The translations under genes were made by a program, and so were the position numbers. 64,000 bases of DNA from Mycetocola zhujimingii (GTDB lineage Bacteria > Actinomycetota > Actinomycetes > Actinomycetales > Microbacteriaceae). The stretch spans positions 62,001-126,000 of the forward strand of contig NZ_CP026949.1 in assembly GCF_003065425.1 (NCBI RefSeq), read 5' to 3'. Below are positions 33,254-42,367 of the stretch, in pieces (within the stretch, counting starts at the first letter, position 1; each line of letters opens with the position of its first letter). Below the pieces are notes generated by a model. The model did not search any database, had not been told where the DNA came from, and saw only the letters and a program-made list of their open reading frames with translations.

Positions 33254-35305
33254 ATGACTGACGCAGCGCTCCACTCCGGCATCGCACTCGACGAACTCGA
33301 CCCGGAGGTGCGTCCGCAGGACGACCTCTACCGCCACGTCAACGGCAAGTGGCTCGACCGCACCGAGATTCCGGCAGACAAGGCCCGCTGGGGGTCGTTC
33401 CACCAGCTCGCCGAAGAGGCCGAGAAAGCGGTGAAGGACATCATCCTCGAGGCGCAGGGCGCCACCGAGACGACGGGTGAGACGGCCGTCGAGCAGCGCA
33501 AGGTCGGCGACCTCTACGCGAGCTTCATGGACGACGAGCTCATCGAGGCGCTCGGTGCAGCGCCGATCGCCGAGCAGCTCGCCTCCATCGACTCCATCGA
33601 GACGATCGAGGAATTCGTGACGGCTGTTGCCGCATTCGAGCGCGTTGGGGTCAGCGGGTTCTTCCAGCTCTACGTCGACAACGACCCGGGTAACCCCGAG
33701 CGGTACCTCGTGCTCATCGAGCAGGGCGGTATCTCACTGCCTGACGAGAGCTACTACCGCGAGGACTCCTTTGCGTCGGTGCGCGAGGCCTATCTCGGAC
33801 ACGTCCAGCGCATGTTCCAGCTCGCCGCTGACGGCATCGCCGATGGGGAGGAGTTCACCGCAGCCGACGTGCGTGCGCAGCGGGTCTTCGAGCTTGAGAC
33901 CAGCATCGCGGCCGCGCACTGGGACAACGTGCGCACCCGCGACAGCGAGGCGACCTACAACCTGTATTCGTGGGCGGATGCCGCTGCCCTGTTCGCGGGG
34001 ACCGCCGTCGACGTCAGCGATGAACGTGACGTCGCACGCTCGGCCGCCGGCATCCTCGAGACCTGGCGCACCGCGCTCGGTGCCCCCGAGCACGCGCTCG
34101 ACGAGGTCGTGGTTCGTGAACCGAGCTTCTTCGAGGAGCTCGCGCCGCTCCTCGTGCCCTCACGCCTCGAGGCCTGGAAGGACTGGCTCGCCTGGAAGGT
34201 CGTCCACGGCGCAGCGCCCTATCTGTCCGGCGAGTTCGTCGACGAGAACTTCGACTTCTACGGCCGCACCCTCTCGGGCACGCCCGAGCTTCGGGAACGC
34301 TGGAAGCGTGGCGTCTCGCTGGTGGAGGGCGTCATGGGTGAGGCCGTCGGCAAGATTTACGTCGAGCGATTCTTCCCGCCACAGGCCAAGCAACAGATGG
34401 ACGTGCTCGTCGACTACCTCGTCGAGGCGTACCGCGAGTCGATCTCGACCCTCGACTGGATGAGCGAGGCCACCCGCGCCCGTGCCCTCGAGAAGCTCGA
34501 CAAGTTCACGCCGAAGATCGGATTCCCGGTGAAGTGGCGTGACTACTCCACGCTCACCGTCGACAAGCGCGACCTCCTCGGCAACGTGCGCAGGGCCAGC
34601 CAGTTCGAGTTCGATCGCGAACTCGGCAAGATCGGCAAGCCGCTCGACCGCGACGAGTGGTTCATGACCCCGCAGACGATCAACGCGTACTACAACCCGG
34701 GTTTCAACGAGATTGTGTTCCCCGCCGCCATCCTGCAGTACCCGTTCTTCGACGAGAAGCGGGATGCCGCGGCCAATTACGGTGCGATCGGTGCGGTTAT
34801 CGGCCACGAGATCGGTCACGGCTTCGACGACCAGGGCTCGAAGTACGACGGCGACGGCCGACTCACCGACTGGTGGACCGAAGCGGATCGATCCGCGTTC
34901 GAGCAGCGGACGGCATCCCTCATCGAGCAGTTCAATGCACTCGCGCCCGCGCAGATTCCCGACCACCACGTCAACGGTGCGCTCACCATCGGTGAGAACA
35001 TCGGCGACCTCGGGGGCCTGTCGATCGCGTGGAAGGCGTACCTGCTCTCGCTCGGTGGCCAGGAGCCCCCGGTGATCGACGGGCTGACCGGTGCCGAGCG
35101 GTTCTTCCTCTCCTGGGCGCAGGCCTGGCAGCAGAAGAGCCGTGACGCCGAGGCGATCCGCCTGATCGCCATCGACCCGCACTCGCCGAACGAGTTCCGC
35201 TGCAACCAGATCGTGCGCAACATCGACGAGTTCTACGAGACGTTCGGTGTGACGCCGTCCGACGCACTGTGGCTTGACGAGGGTGATCGCGTCACGATCT
35301 GGTAG
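33254..35305 (+). CDS. M13 family zinc metallopeptidase (neprilysin/PepO-like)
   Basis: 683 residues, full length for the family. The zinc motif HEIGH lies at 518-522 in VIGHEIGHGFDDQGSKYDG, the third ligand Glu581 is in ENIGDLGG, and substrate-binding NAYYNPGFNEIVFPA is also present. The N-terminal M13 domain begins RPQDDLYRHVNGKWLD. There is no signal peptide or membrane helix, so this is a cytoplasmic oligopeptidase, as PepO is in many bacteria. TAGGGT (33242-33247) lies 6 bases before the ATG; the message is probably leaderless. Confidence 0.96.
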   Translation: MTDAALHSGIALDELDPEVRPQDDLYRHVNGKWLDRTEIPADKARWGSFHQLAEEAEKAVKDIILEAQGATETTGETAVEQRKVGDLYASFMDDELIEALGAAPIAEQLASIDSIETIEEFVTAVAAFERVGVSGFFQLYVDNDPGNPERYLVLIEQGGISLPDESYYREDSFASVREAYLGHVQRMFQLAADGIADGEEFTAADVRAQRVFELETSIAAAHWDNVRTRDSEATYNLYSWADAAALFAGTAVDVSDERDVARSAAGILETWRTALGAPEHALDEVVVREPSFFEELAPLLVPSRLEAWKDWLAWKVVHGAAPYLSGEFVDENFDFYGRTLSGTPELRERWKRGVSLVEGVMGEAVGKIYVERFFPPQAKQQMDVLVDYLVEAYRESISTLDWMSEATRARALEKLDKFTPKIGFPVKWRDYSTLTVDKRDLLGNVRRASQFEFDRELGKIGKPLDRDEWFMTPQTINAYYNPGFNEIVFPAAILQYPFFDEKRDAAANYGAIGAVIGHEIGHGFDDQGSKYDGDGRLTDWWTEADRSAFEQRTASLIEQFNALAPAQIPDHHVNGALTIGENIGDLGGLSIAWKAYLLSLGGQEPPVIDGLTGAERFFLSWAQAWQQKSRDAEAIRLIAIDPHSPNEFRCNQIVRNIDEFYETFGVTPSDALWLDEGDRVTIW

Positions 35306-35352
35306 CTGCGCGCCGGCGCCCGGCCCACGGCATCCGTTACCGAAAGCATCAG

Positions 35353-35396
35353 TTCCGGTCGAGCACATCAGTTCCGCGCGATGTTCTCGACCGGAA
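35353..35396. repeat. intergenic hairpin
   Basis: TTCCGGTCGAG (35353-35363) and its exact inverse (35386-35396) flank 22 bases that repeat ATCAGTTCCG. It may end the M13 transcript. In the rest of this 294-bp gap I see only a 12-bp palindrome ATCGACGTCGAT (35526-35537) and the ribosome site of the next gene. Confidence 0.55.
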
Positions 35397-35599
35397 GTGG
35401 TGTTCTCGCGGTGGGGAGGCTGACGGGTGAGGCTCAGTTTTTCCGCCACCGCCGATGCAATTGAGGTACCGTTGTAGCGGTCGAACCGCTCGTCAGGCGG
35501 GTTTGCATAGCAGCACTCGACCGATATCGACGTCGATGCACTGTCCGGGACCCAGGGAGAGAGTGGTCACGGACGCGTCGACCCTTGTGATGGAGAACC

Positions 35600-36517
35600 G
35601 TGGTATCGCCGACCCCCCAAGCGCCGAAGTCTCACGACAGGCTGCGCGCGCGGGATCGGCGGCGGGCGAAGCACAGCTCGGCAGAGCCGAGCGACACGTT
35701 CACCCGCAGCTTCAAAGCGCTCGGGTACCTCGCCAGGAACGGTGTCCAGGTGTCGGCTCGGGTCACCGACCTCGCCAGTGGTGCTGAGCTCCTGAGCGTC
35801 GACGACTACGTCGTGATGCCGACGGCATCGATTGGCAAGGTCCTGCTGTTGATCGACGTCGCCGCGAGGCTCTCCGATGACGACTTCGCAGCGCTGACCA
35901 TTCTCGACCGCGAGTCAGACGACTCGGTTGGAGACTCTGGCCTGTGGCAGCACCTCCAGGCGCCGTCGTTTCCGGTCGCCGACCTCGCTGCCCTCGTCGC
36001 CGCCACGAGCGACAACCTCGCCACAAATGTGCTTCTTCGCCTCGTCGGCCTCGATGCCGTGCGTCAACGCGCCGAGTCCATTGGCCTCAAGCGTCTCGCG
36101 CTCCTCGACAAGGTGCGCGACAGTCGCGGACCCGATGACGCACCCCACCTCTCCGTCGGCTCCATGAAGGAACTCGCCTGGCTGTTCTCCGCGCTTGCCC
36201 GCGGCGAGGTCGTCGACCAGGTGACGAGCCAGCGCGTGGCCAACTGGCTCTCGCTCAACACCGACCTCTCGATGGTCGCGTCGGCGTTCGGCCTCGACCC
36301 GCTCGCCCATCGCGGTGGCGACCACGGCATCCACATCTTCAACAAGACCGGCACCGATGTGGGTGTGCGCACCGACGTCGGAGCCGTGCGGGGACCGCGG
36401 GCCGGTGTTGCGTACGCGGTGTCAGCGTCTTTCACGGATTCAGGACTCCCGCCGCGGCTCGCGGTGCTCGATGCGATGCACACCATCGGGCTCGACCTCG
36501 TGGAGTACGTGCACTAG
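35600..36517 (+). CDS. class A beta-lactamase-fold serine hydrolase
   Basis: 305 residues. All three active-site motifs are present and well spaced: SxxK as Ser77-IGK80, SDN at 137-139, and KTG at 249-251. The Omega-loop glutamate of true class A beta-lactamases is not obvious. There is no signal peptide; the N-terminus is basic and disordered, so the protein is probably cytoplasmic and not an ordinary secreted beta-lactamase. Peptidase or esterase activity is equally possible. The start is GTG at 35600, with GGAG 7 bases before it; a later start near residue 32 cannot be excluded. Confidence 0.85.
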   Translation: MVSPTPQAPKSHDRLRARDRRRAKHSSAEPSDTFTRSFKALGYLARNGVQVSARVTDLASGAELLSVDDYVVMPTASIGKVLLLIDVAARLSDDDFAALTILDRESDDSVGDSGLWQHLQAPSFPVADLAALVAATSDNLATNVLLRLVGLDAVRQRAESIGLKRLALLDKVRDSRGPDDAPHLSVGSMKELAWLFSALARGEVVDQVTSQRVANWLSLNTDLSMVASAFGLDPLAHRGGDHGIHIFNKTGTDVGVRTDVGAVRGPRAGVAYAVSASFTDSGLPPRLAVLDAMHTIGLDLVEYVH

Positions 36518-36557
36518 TTCGAGTGCGTGTGAATCGAGCGTCATCTACCCTCGACAT

Positions 36558-36842
36558 ATGCCTCGACCATCGCGCCCGTCACCGAGAGAACTCGCCGAGG
36601 GGTGGCCCGACTCACCATCCGCCGATCCGGTCGGCGAGGTCGCACGACAGCTGGCTCTGAACCTTCGCGCTGCCATCGACAATCGGAGTCTCCGCGCCGC
36701 TGCAGAGGCCGCCGGCGTGGATCACAGCACCATCCTGGCGATCCTGCAGGGGAGGACCTGGCCCGATCTCTATACGGTGGCCAGACTCGAGCAGGGTCTC
36801 GAGGCCGACCTGTGGCCTGGCCGCAGCCCCGGGCAGGCGTAG
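36558..36842 (+). CDS. small helix-turn-helix protein
   Basis: 94 residues. An N-terminal disordered stretch (MPRPSRPSPRELAEGWPDSP) precedes an Xre-like helix-turn-helix, NLRAAIDNRSLRAAAEAAGV followed by DHSTILAILQGRTWPDLYT. It is a probable DNA-binding regulator of unknown target. TACCCT (36546-36551) lies 6 bases before the ATG, so it is probably leaderless. The frame is open further upstream through the previous gene in another reading, which is not used. Confidence 0.75.
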   Translation: MPRPSRPSPRELAEGWPDSPSADPVGEVARQLALNLRAAIDNRSLRAAAEAAGVDHSTILAILQGRTWPDLYTVARLEQGLEADLWPGRSPGQA

Positions 36843-36906
36843 CGACCGCCGGGAAGGGCGCGCCCCGCTCCGCGGTTACACCCTCACAACACACAGAGGA
36901 GACACC

Positions 36907-37338
36907 ATGGGCAAGGTTCTGCAGATGAGGCTCGTCGTCGAAGCCGAGGACTTCGACGCGGCCGTTGCGTTCTACAGGGATGCACTCGGCCTCCCCGAGG
37001 AGGCGGCGTTCGAGGGCGACGGTGACGCCAGGGTGATGATTCTCGACGCCGGTCGTGCCACGCTCGAGCTCGCGAACCCCGCCCAGAAGCGCATGATCGA
37101 CGAGGTTGAAGTCGGCAGGCAGGTCGCGCCCCGGCTTCGGGTTGCCTTCGAGGTGACGGATGCCGACGAGCAGACGACGCATCTCACCGTGCACGGTGCT
37201 GAGCTGGTCGCGCCGCCGACGAAGACGCCGTGGAACTCACTCAACTCGCGTCTCGATGCGCCTGCGGGGCTGCAGGTCACGCTCTTCGAGGAGCTGGGCG
37301 ACGCCGCGCGTCCCGAACCGGACAGCTCGGCGCGATAG
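36907..37338 (+). CDS. VOC family protein
   Basis: 143 residues. A single glyoxalase/bleomycin-resistance module begins VLQMRLVVEAEDFDAAVAFY and ends with RLDAPAGLQVTLFEEL. It is only distantly similar to the pair at 27776 and 28332. Strong ribosome site GAGGAGACACC before the ATG at 36907. Function unassigned; it could bind an electrophile or antibiotic. It follows the small helix-turn-helix gene by 64 bp and may be regulated by it (inference). Confidence 0.85.
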   Translation: MGKVLQMRLVVEAEDFDAAVAFYRDALGLPEEAAFEGDGDARVMILDAGRATLELANPAQKRMIDEVEVGRQVAPRLRVAFEVTDADEQTTHLTVHGAELVAPPTKTPWNSLNSRLDAPAGLQVTLFEELGDAARPEPDSSAR

Positions 37339-37482
37339 CCCGGACTGTCGTGAGTGCCACAGGTCCCGCGCTCAGGACCTCTGGCACTCATCGTGGTGGC
37401 GCTTAGCGGCCTAACCTCGCCTCACCAATCCAACCCCGCACCACCACGCAGGTTGGGCATCGTCGTAACGGAGGCAAGTTGT

Positions 37483-38481
37483 ATGTGCACGGGAGCGAAC
37501 TACACCACGAGAGATCACTACTTCGGCCGCAATCTTGACCTGGAGTTCTCGTACAACGAGACGGTGACCGTCACGCCTAGGAACTTCGCGTTCGAATTTC
37601 GCAAGGAGGGAACCCTCCAGACCCACCACGCCATTATCGGGATGGCAACCATCGCAGATGGCTATCCCCTGTACTACGACGCGACCAACGAAAAAGGACT
37701 CAGCATGGCTGGGCTCAACTTCCCGGAGAACGCCGACTACAAGCCGGAGGCTGAAGGCAAGACGAACATCACGCCGTTCGAATTCATCCCGTGGATCCTG
37801 GGGCAGTTCGAGACCGTCGCCGAGGTCAAAGTTGCTCTGGCCACCCTGAACCTCGTGAAAATCAACTTCAGCGAGACCTTCCCGCTGTCGCCCTTGCACT
37901 GGATCATCTCTGACAGAGAGACCTCCATCACCGTGGAGAGCGTGCGTGAGGGATTGAAGGTCTACGACAACCCGGTCGGGGTCCTCACCAACAACCCCAC
38001 GTTCGATATCCAGCTATTCAATCTCAACAACTTCATGCACCTGTCGAAGAACCCACCAACGCCGCAGTTCTCGGATGAGCTGGAGTTCGATGTCTACAGC
38101 CGCGGAATGGGTGCGATCGGTCTCCCCGGAGATCTGTCATCCGCTTCACGTTTCGTGAAGGCCGCGTTCACGAAACTGAACTCGGTTTCCGGCGACTCAG
38201 AATCGGAATCGATCAGCCAGTTCTTTCAGATCCTCGGATCCGTCGCGCAGCAAAGGGGGTGCGTCGAGGTATCCCCCGGGAAGTTCGAGATCACGATCTA
38301 CTCTTCGTGCTGCAACACCGACAAGGGGATCTACTACTACACGACCTACGAGAACAGCCAGGTCACCGCGGTCGACATGCACAACGAAGACCTCGATGGA
38401 GCCGCGCTCGCTGATTACCCCCTGATCAAAGAGCAGCAGATCCACACGGCAAACAACCGCGCAACGGCCGAGAGCCGCTAG
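37483..38481 (+). CDS. choloylglycine hydrolase family (bile salt hydrolase/penicillin V acylase-like)
   Basis: 332 residues. ATG-Cys is the true start, as Cys2 becomes the N-terminal nucleophile; GGAGG lies 8 bases upstream. The key residues of Bifidobacterium bile salt hydrolase have counterparts: Cys2, Arg16 and Asp19 (FGRNLD), Asn79 (AGLNFP), Asn170 (VLTNNP) and Arg223 (SSASRFVK). The enzyme would cleave an amide such as a conjugated bile salt, penicillin V or an acyl-homoserine lactone; which one is open. Codons are visibly richer in A and T than in its neighbours, and no signal peptide is present. Its end overlaps the convergent next gene by 4 bp. It was probably acquired by transfer. 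Confidence 0.92.
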   Translation: MCTGANYTTRDHYFGRNLDLEFSYNETVTVTPRNFAFEFRKEGTLQTHHAIIGMATIADGYPLYYDATNEKGLSMAGLNFPENADYKPEAEGKTNITPFEFIPWILGQFETVAEVKVALATLNLVKINFSETFPLSPLHWIISDRETSITVESVREGLKVYDNPVGVLTNNPTFDIQLFNLNNFMHLSKNPPTPQFSDELEFDVYSRGMGAIGLPGDLSSASRFVKAAFTKLNSVSGDSESESISQFFQILGSVAQQRGCVEVSPGKFEITIYSSCCNTDKGIYYYTTYENSQVTAVDMHNEDLDGAALADYPLIKEQQIHTANNRATAESR

Positions 38482-39734
38482 TCGATCAGGTCGAGCGCAG
38501 CGAGCTGCTTGAGCACCTCGGTGCCGGCCGGCGGGCACCGGTCTGCGTCTGCCGTCGTCACCCAGTGCACCTCGCTGACCTCGGCGCTCGGTCGCGGTTC
38601 GGCATCAGGAACACCCGAAAACACGACCATTCGCACCTGCCTGCCGTCGGGTTCGCCGTGCGCCTGGGTCACGACAGTGAAGAGCTGGTGCACGGTGCCG
38701 GGGACCAGGCCGACCGCGACCTCTTCCCTGGCTTCGCGCACCGCAGCATCCATGGCGGTCTCGCCATCGTCGATCTTTCCGCCGGGCATGTACAGCACAT
38801 CGCGGCCACGTGCGCGCACCATGAGCACGCGGCGGTCGCGCACGAGAGCGACAGCTGACACGAGGATGTCGGGGTGGTCCTGAGCGAGGGTCGGTGCGTT
38901 GGCGGCGGTGGCTTCGGTCGGTGTCGAGACGGATGCCGGAGCCGCGTCGGAGGAAGGGCTGTGGTCGATAACGGTTGTGCCGTCATCGGAACCGAACGCG
39001 TCATCGGCGCTCGCAACGGGATCTTCGCCGTGGCCCGCCGGTCGGTTGGCCAGCAACCCCACGGCATCCGCTGCCGCGTCGATGGTGTCCGGCGCGTGCA
39101 GGATGCGGAAGTGGCCGCTCACCGGGACCTGGACGTTGGTCGCGCCGACCAGCACGCTGCCGTCGGGCACGTGCGGGTCGAACGGGCCGAAGATGGAGAC
39201 GATCTCGGAGTTGACGCTGGAGTCGCGGCCGAGCAGCACGATTGTGTCGTCGGTCGGGGAGAACGCGCGAAGGGTTTGGCCGAGCACGTATTTGGCGTAT
39301 CGCGAGCCTGCGAACGGGGTGCAGACGGCAACGAGTCCGCGAATGCCGAGGCTCTCGCGGTGGGTCAGCATGAGGTGCTTGCCGACGAGTCCGCCCTTGC
39401 TGTGCGCGACGATGATGCGTCCCGCCGGGTTTGCCCGTACACGCGAGAGCGCGGCGGCCAGCCGGTCGGAGGTGTCGATGATCGGCCGGAGGTTGTACCC
39501 GAGGCCGTGCACGATGCTGATCGGGTAGCCGTCTTCCCACAGCCGATCGGCGATGGGCTTGAGGAAGTTCCAGCGCTCGTAGACACCGGGGATGAGCACG
39601 ATCGTGGGCTTGCCTGGCTCACCGTGCGCGTAATGTTCGGGCACGCGCCAGCCTCCCGCAATCGCACGGACGTGCAGTTGCGCAGCGTCGACATAGTCGA
39701 CCGCCCAGATCCCAATCTTCTCGAGAAGATTCAC
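38478..39734 (-). CDS. alpha/beta hydrolase fused to a Nudix domain
   Basis: 418 residues. The N-terminal lipase-like hydrolase (about 1-225) has IVLIPGVYERWNFL and the nucleophile elbow AHSKGG with Ser112; His208 or His214 may complete the active site. A low-complexity linker of about 60 residues joins it to a C-terminal Nudix domain (about 289-418), whose box starts GGKIDDGE at 319 and continues REAREEVAV (334-342), with Ala341 in place of the usual Gly. The Nudix part resembles MutT/NrtR-type pyrophosphatases. The start codon overlaps the next hydrolase gene upstream by 4 bp (ATGA), so both are made from one message. Confidence 0.85.
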   Translation of the reverse strand: MNLLEKIGIWAVDYVDAAQLHVRAIAGGWRVPEHYAHGEPGKPTIVLIPGVYERWNFLKPIADRLWEDGYPISIVHGLGYNLRPIIDTSDRLAAALSRVRANPAGRIIVAHSKGGLVGKHLMLTHRESLGIRGLVAVCTPFAGSRYAKYVLGQTLRAFSPTDDTIVLLGRDSSVNSEIVSIFGPFDPHVPDGSVLVGATNVQVPVSGHFRILHAPDTIDAAADAVGLLANRPAGHGEDPVASADDAFGSDDGTTVIDHSPSSDAAPASVSTPTEATAANAPTLAQDHPDILVSAVALVRDRRVLMVRARGRDVLYMPGGKIDDGETAMDAAVREAREEVAVGLVPGTVHQLFTVVTQAHGEPDGRQVRMVVFSGVPDAEPRPSAEVSEVHWVTTADADRCPPAGTEVLKQLAALDLID

Positions 39735-40480
39735 ACTCGCCCTTCCGCGTGACGGGCGATGAGCGCGCCGACGGCTTTGCCGTTCGTCATCATCACCTCA
39801 TGACCAGTTCCCGGCACCTCGACGTAGCGCGAACGCGGGATGGCCGCCACGATGCGGTCAACCCAGCTGCGCGGGCACAGCTTGTCGTCACTGCCGCGCA
39901 CAATCAGGGTGTTCGCGCGGATCTGCGGCATGATCTTCTCAACCTCGTGCCGCATCATCATCCTGAGCGTCTTGGTGTACCAGCGCGGCCCGGCCTTGAG
40001 GTAATACACGACACCGAACCCGAGCACCCGCCGTTTCGCTCCCCACAGGTCCTGCGCGAGCCGCCTGGCCTGGGTTGAAACCCGGCGTTCGTCGGGGTTC
40101 ACCGTCGGGCTGATGAGTACGAGTGATTCGAAGAGGTCCGGATGCCGCGCGGCAGCTTCGGCGGCGACCTGCGAACCCATGGAGTGGCCAACGAGCACGA
40201 CCCGCTCGAGCCGCATGCGTTCGACGAGCTCGGCGATGAGGTCGCCCGATTGCGCCATCGTGAGTGGGGTTTCCGGTTCGGGTGCATCGCCGAATCCCGG
40301 GAGGTCGAGTGCGAACACCCGGCCATGGGCGCCGAGAGTGTCGGTGAGGGTGCCCCAGTACCGCCTCCCCATGCCGATGCCGTGCAGAAGAATGAACGAC
40401 GGCCCTGTGTGGAGTCCGCTCTCGGCGACCACCGTCACTCGCTCGCGCGTTCGGAACTCCTGGGCGCGGGGTGCTGGCAT
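39731..40480 (-). CDS. alpha/beta-fold hydrolase
   Basis: 249 residues. The oxyanion motif is LLHGIGMGRRYW, the nucleophile elbow is VGHSMGS with Ser100, the acid is probably Asp194 in RGSDDKLCP, and the base is His222 in GTGHEVM. It belongs to the broad esterase/C-C hydrolase group; the substrate is unknown. TAGACT (40487-40492) lies 6 bases before the ATG, so the transcript of this gene and the fused hydrolase-Nudix gene, which it overlaps by 4 bp, probably starts here without a leader. Confidence 0.88.
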   Translation of the reverse strand: MPAPRAQEFRTRERVTVVAESGLHTGPSFILLHGIGMGRRYWGTLTDTLGAHGRVFALDLPGFGDAPEPETPLTMAQSGDLIAELVERMRLERVVLVGHSMGSQVAAEAAARHPDLFESLVLISPTVNPDERRVSTQARRLAQDLWGAKRRVLGFGVVYYLKAGPRWYTKTLRMMMRHEVEKIMPQIRANTLIVRGSDDKLCPRSWVDRIVAAIPRSRYVEVPGTGHEVMMTNGKAVGALIARHAEGRV

Positions 40481-40537
40481 GCGGCAAGTCTACGGACGCT
40501 GCGTGTGCCCTCGGGTGGGCTTGCGCCTCTGGTCCTT

Positions 40538-40681
40538 CATCCGTCGCGGATGCCTGGTGTGTGCGACGTTTGTCGACATTCACGCCGGATGAACGGATGG
40601 CCGCACGCGGTTGGCACCGTCATCCGTCGCACGTGTCGGGTTTCCGCCGCGATTGTCGGCATTTGTGCCGGACGACGGATG
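40538..40681. repeat. two 61-62-bp direct repeats (REP-like)
   Basis: Units at 40538-40599 and 40621-40681 both begin CATCCGTCGC and end CGGATG, with GCCGGA near the end, so each can fold on itself. They share about two thirds of their positions. They fill most of the 327-bp gap between the hydrolase and glyS. The remaining bases hold only the likely promoter region and the ribosome site CAGGAGCC of glyS. Confidence 0.65.
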
Positions 40682-40807
40682 CTGCGCGATCCTGCCGCCG
40701 GGAACGTTGCACGCACGTGCGCTCTGGCCGGGCGTCCAGACACGCGCGGCTAAGCTTGAATGGTCCGTGCAGCCGGCACGGTACCCCCTTTCGCATCAGG
40801 AGCCACA

Positions 40808-42193
40808 GTGGCCGCATCCAGCCGTCTCGACTCAGTCATCGCCCTCGCCCGCCACCGCGGATTCGTCTTCCAGGCCGGTGAGATCTACGGAGGCTCGCGA
40901 TCCGCCTGGGACTACGGGCCCCTGGGCGTCGAGCTCAAAGAGAACATCAAGCGCCAGTGGTGGAAGTACATGGTCACCCGTCGCGACGACGTTGTCGGCC
41001 TCGACTCGAGCGTCATCCTCCCGAAAAAGGTCTGGGAAGCATCCGGCCACGTCGGCGTCTTCACCGACCCGCTCGTCGAGTGCCTGAACTGCCACAAGCG
41101 GTTCCGTGAAGACCACCTCCTCGAGGCATTCGAGGAGAAGAAGGGCCGTGCACCCGAGACCGGCATGCTCGAAATCGCGTGCCCGAACTGTGGCACCCGC
41201 GGTGAGTGGACCCCGCCTCGCGACTTCAACATGATGCTCAAGACGTACCTCGGCCCGGTCGAGGACGAGTCAGGCATGCACTACCTGCGCCCGGAGACCG
41301 CCCAGGGCATCTTCGTCAACTTTGCCAACGTCCTGCAGGCCGCGCGCGTCAAACCGCCGTTCGGTGTCGGCCAGATCGGCAAGAGCTTCCGCAACGAGAT
41401 CACACCGGGAAACTTCATCTTCCGTACCCGCGAGTTCGAGCAGATGGAACTCGAGTTCTTCGTCGAGCCCGGCACTGACGAAGAGTGGCACCAGTACTGG
41501 ATCGACTACCGCTTCAACTGGTACACCGATCTGGGCATCAACCCAGACAACCTGCGCCTGTTCGAGCACCCGGCGGAGAAGCTCTCGCACTACTCGAAGC
41601 GCACCGTCGACATCGAGTACAAGTTCGGCTTCACCGGTGGTGACTGGGGCGAGCTCGAGGGTGTCGCCAACCGCACCGACTTCGACCTCACCACCCACGC
41701 CGAGCACTCGGGCAAGGACCTTTCGTTCTTCGACCAGGGCAAGAACGAGCGCTGGGTGCCGTACGTCATCGAGCCGGCGGCGGGGCTTACCCGCTCGCTC
41801 ATGGCGTTCCTCGTCGACGCGTACCACGAGGAGGAGGTGCCGAACGCGAAGGGCGGCACCGACAAGCGCACCGTGCTCAAGCTCGACCCGCGCCTCGCGC
41901 CGGTGAAGGTGGCCGTGCTTCCGCTCAGCCGCAACGAGGCGCTTTCGCCCCTCGCGCGCAAGGTGGCCGCTGAGCTCCGCGAGTCGTGGAACATCGACTT
42001 CGACGACGCCGGTGCCATCGGCCGCCGTTACCGCCGCCAAGACGAGGTGGGAACCCCGTTCTGCGTCACCGTCGACTTCGACTCGCTCGAAGACAACGCG
42101 GTGACCGTGCGTGATCGCGACACGATGGCGCAGGAGCGCGTGTCGATCGACAAGCTCTTCATCTACCTCGCTGAGCGGCTCAAGGGCGCCTGA
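40808..42193 (+). CDS. glyS: glycyl-tRNA synthetase (single-chain, class II)
   Basis: 461 residues, the bacterial alpha2 form. Residues [15 protein letters not shown] and [19 protein letters not shown] are diagnostic. The class II motifs appear as SFRNEITP...[10 protein letters not shown] (motif 2) and the [10 protein letters not shown] segment (motif 3). A zinc-binding insert carries CLNCHKRF and CPNC. The C-terminal anticodon domain begins [18 protein letters not shown]. The GTG start at 40808 follows GGAG by 5 bases; the longer open frame upstream adds 16 non-conserved residues. A terminator follows the gene. Confidence 0.96.
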   Translation: MAASSRLDSVIALARHRGFVFQAGEIYGGSRSAWDYGPLGVELKENIKRQWWKYMVTRRDDVVGLDSSVILPKKVWEASGHVGVFTDPLVECLNCHKRFREDHLLEAFEEKKGRAPETGMLEIACPNCGTRGEWTPPRDFNMMLKTYLGPVEDESGMHYLRPETAQGIFVNFANVLQAARVKPPFGVGQIGKSFRNEITPGNFIFRTREFEQMELEFFVEPGTDEEWHQYWIDYRFNWYTDLGINPDNLRLFEHPAEKLSHYSKRTVDIEYKFGFTGGDWGELEGVANRTDFDLTTHAEHSGKDLSFFDQGKNERWVPYVIEPAAGLTRSLMAFLVDAYHEEEVPNAKGGTDKRTVLKLDPRLAPVKVAVLPLSRNEALSPLARKVAAELRESWNIDFDDAGAIGRRYRRQDEVGTPFCVTVDFDSLEDNAVTVRDRDTMAQERVSIDKLFIYLAERLKGA

Positions 42194-42218
42194 CCCCCGG
42201 TCGCTTCCCGTCGTGACA

Positions 42219-42249
42219 AACGGCCGCCTCTGCTTTAGGGGCGGCCGTT
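42219..42249 (+). terminator. glyS terminator
   Basis: A 10-bp perfect stem, AACGGCCGCC with GGCGGCCGTT, and an 11-base loop lie 26 bp after the glyS stop codon. Confidence 0.8.
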
Positions 42250-42367
42250 GTCGTACCCTCCGAAGTGCCACGAAAGGGGGGAGTTCTCCCCATGGCGCGC
42301 CCGGCGCGTGTAATTGACTCTCATTCAGCAGGCTGCCAGTCTGTAATCCGGCTTACGAAGGAGCACC

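Noticed and set aside
32541-33287. A 249-residue N-terminal extension of the DHA2 transporter
   Set aside because: It is antisense to the TetR gene, is not protein-like, and would destroy the divergent promoter region.
35600-36517. An antibiotic-resistance beta-lactamase
   Set aside because: The fold motifs are present, but there is no signal peptide and no clear Omega-loop glutamate, so resistance is not supported.
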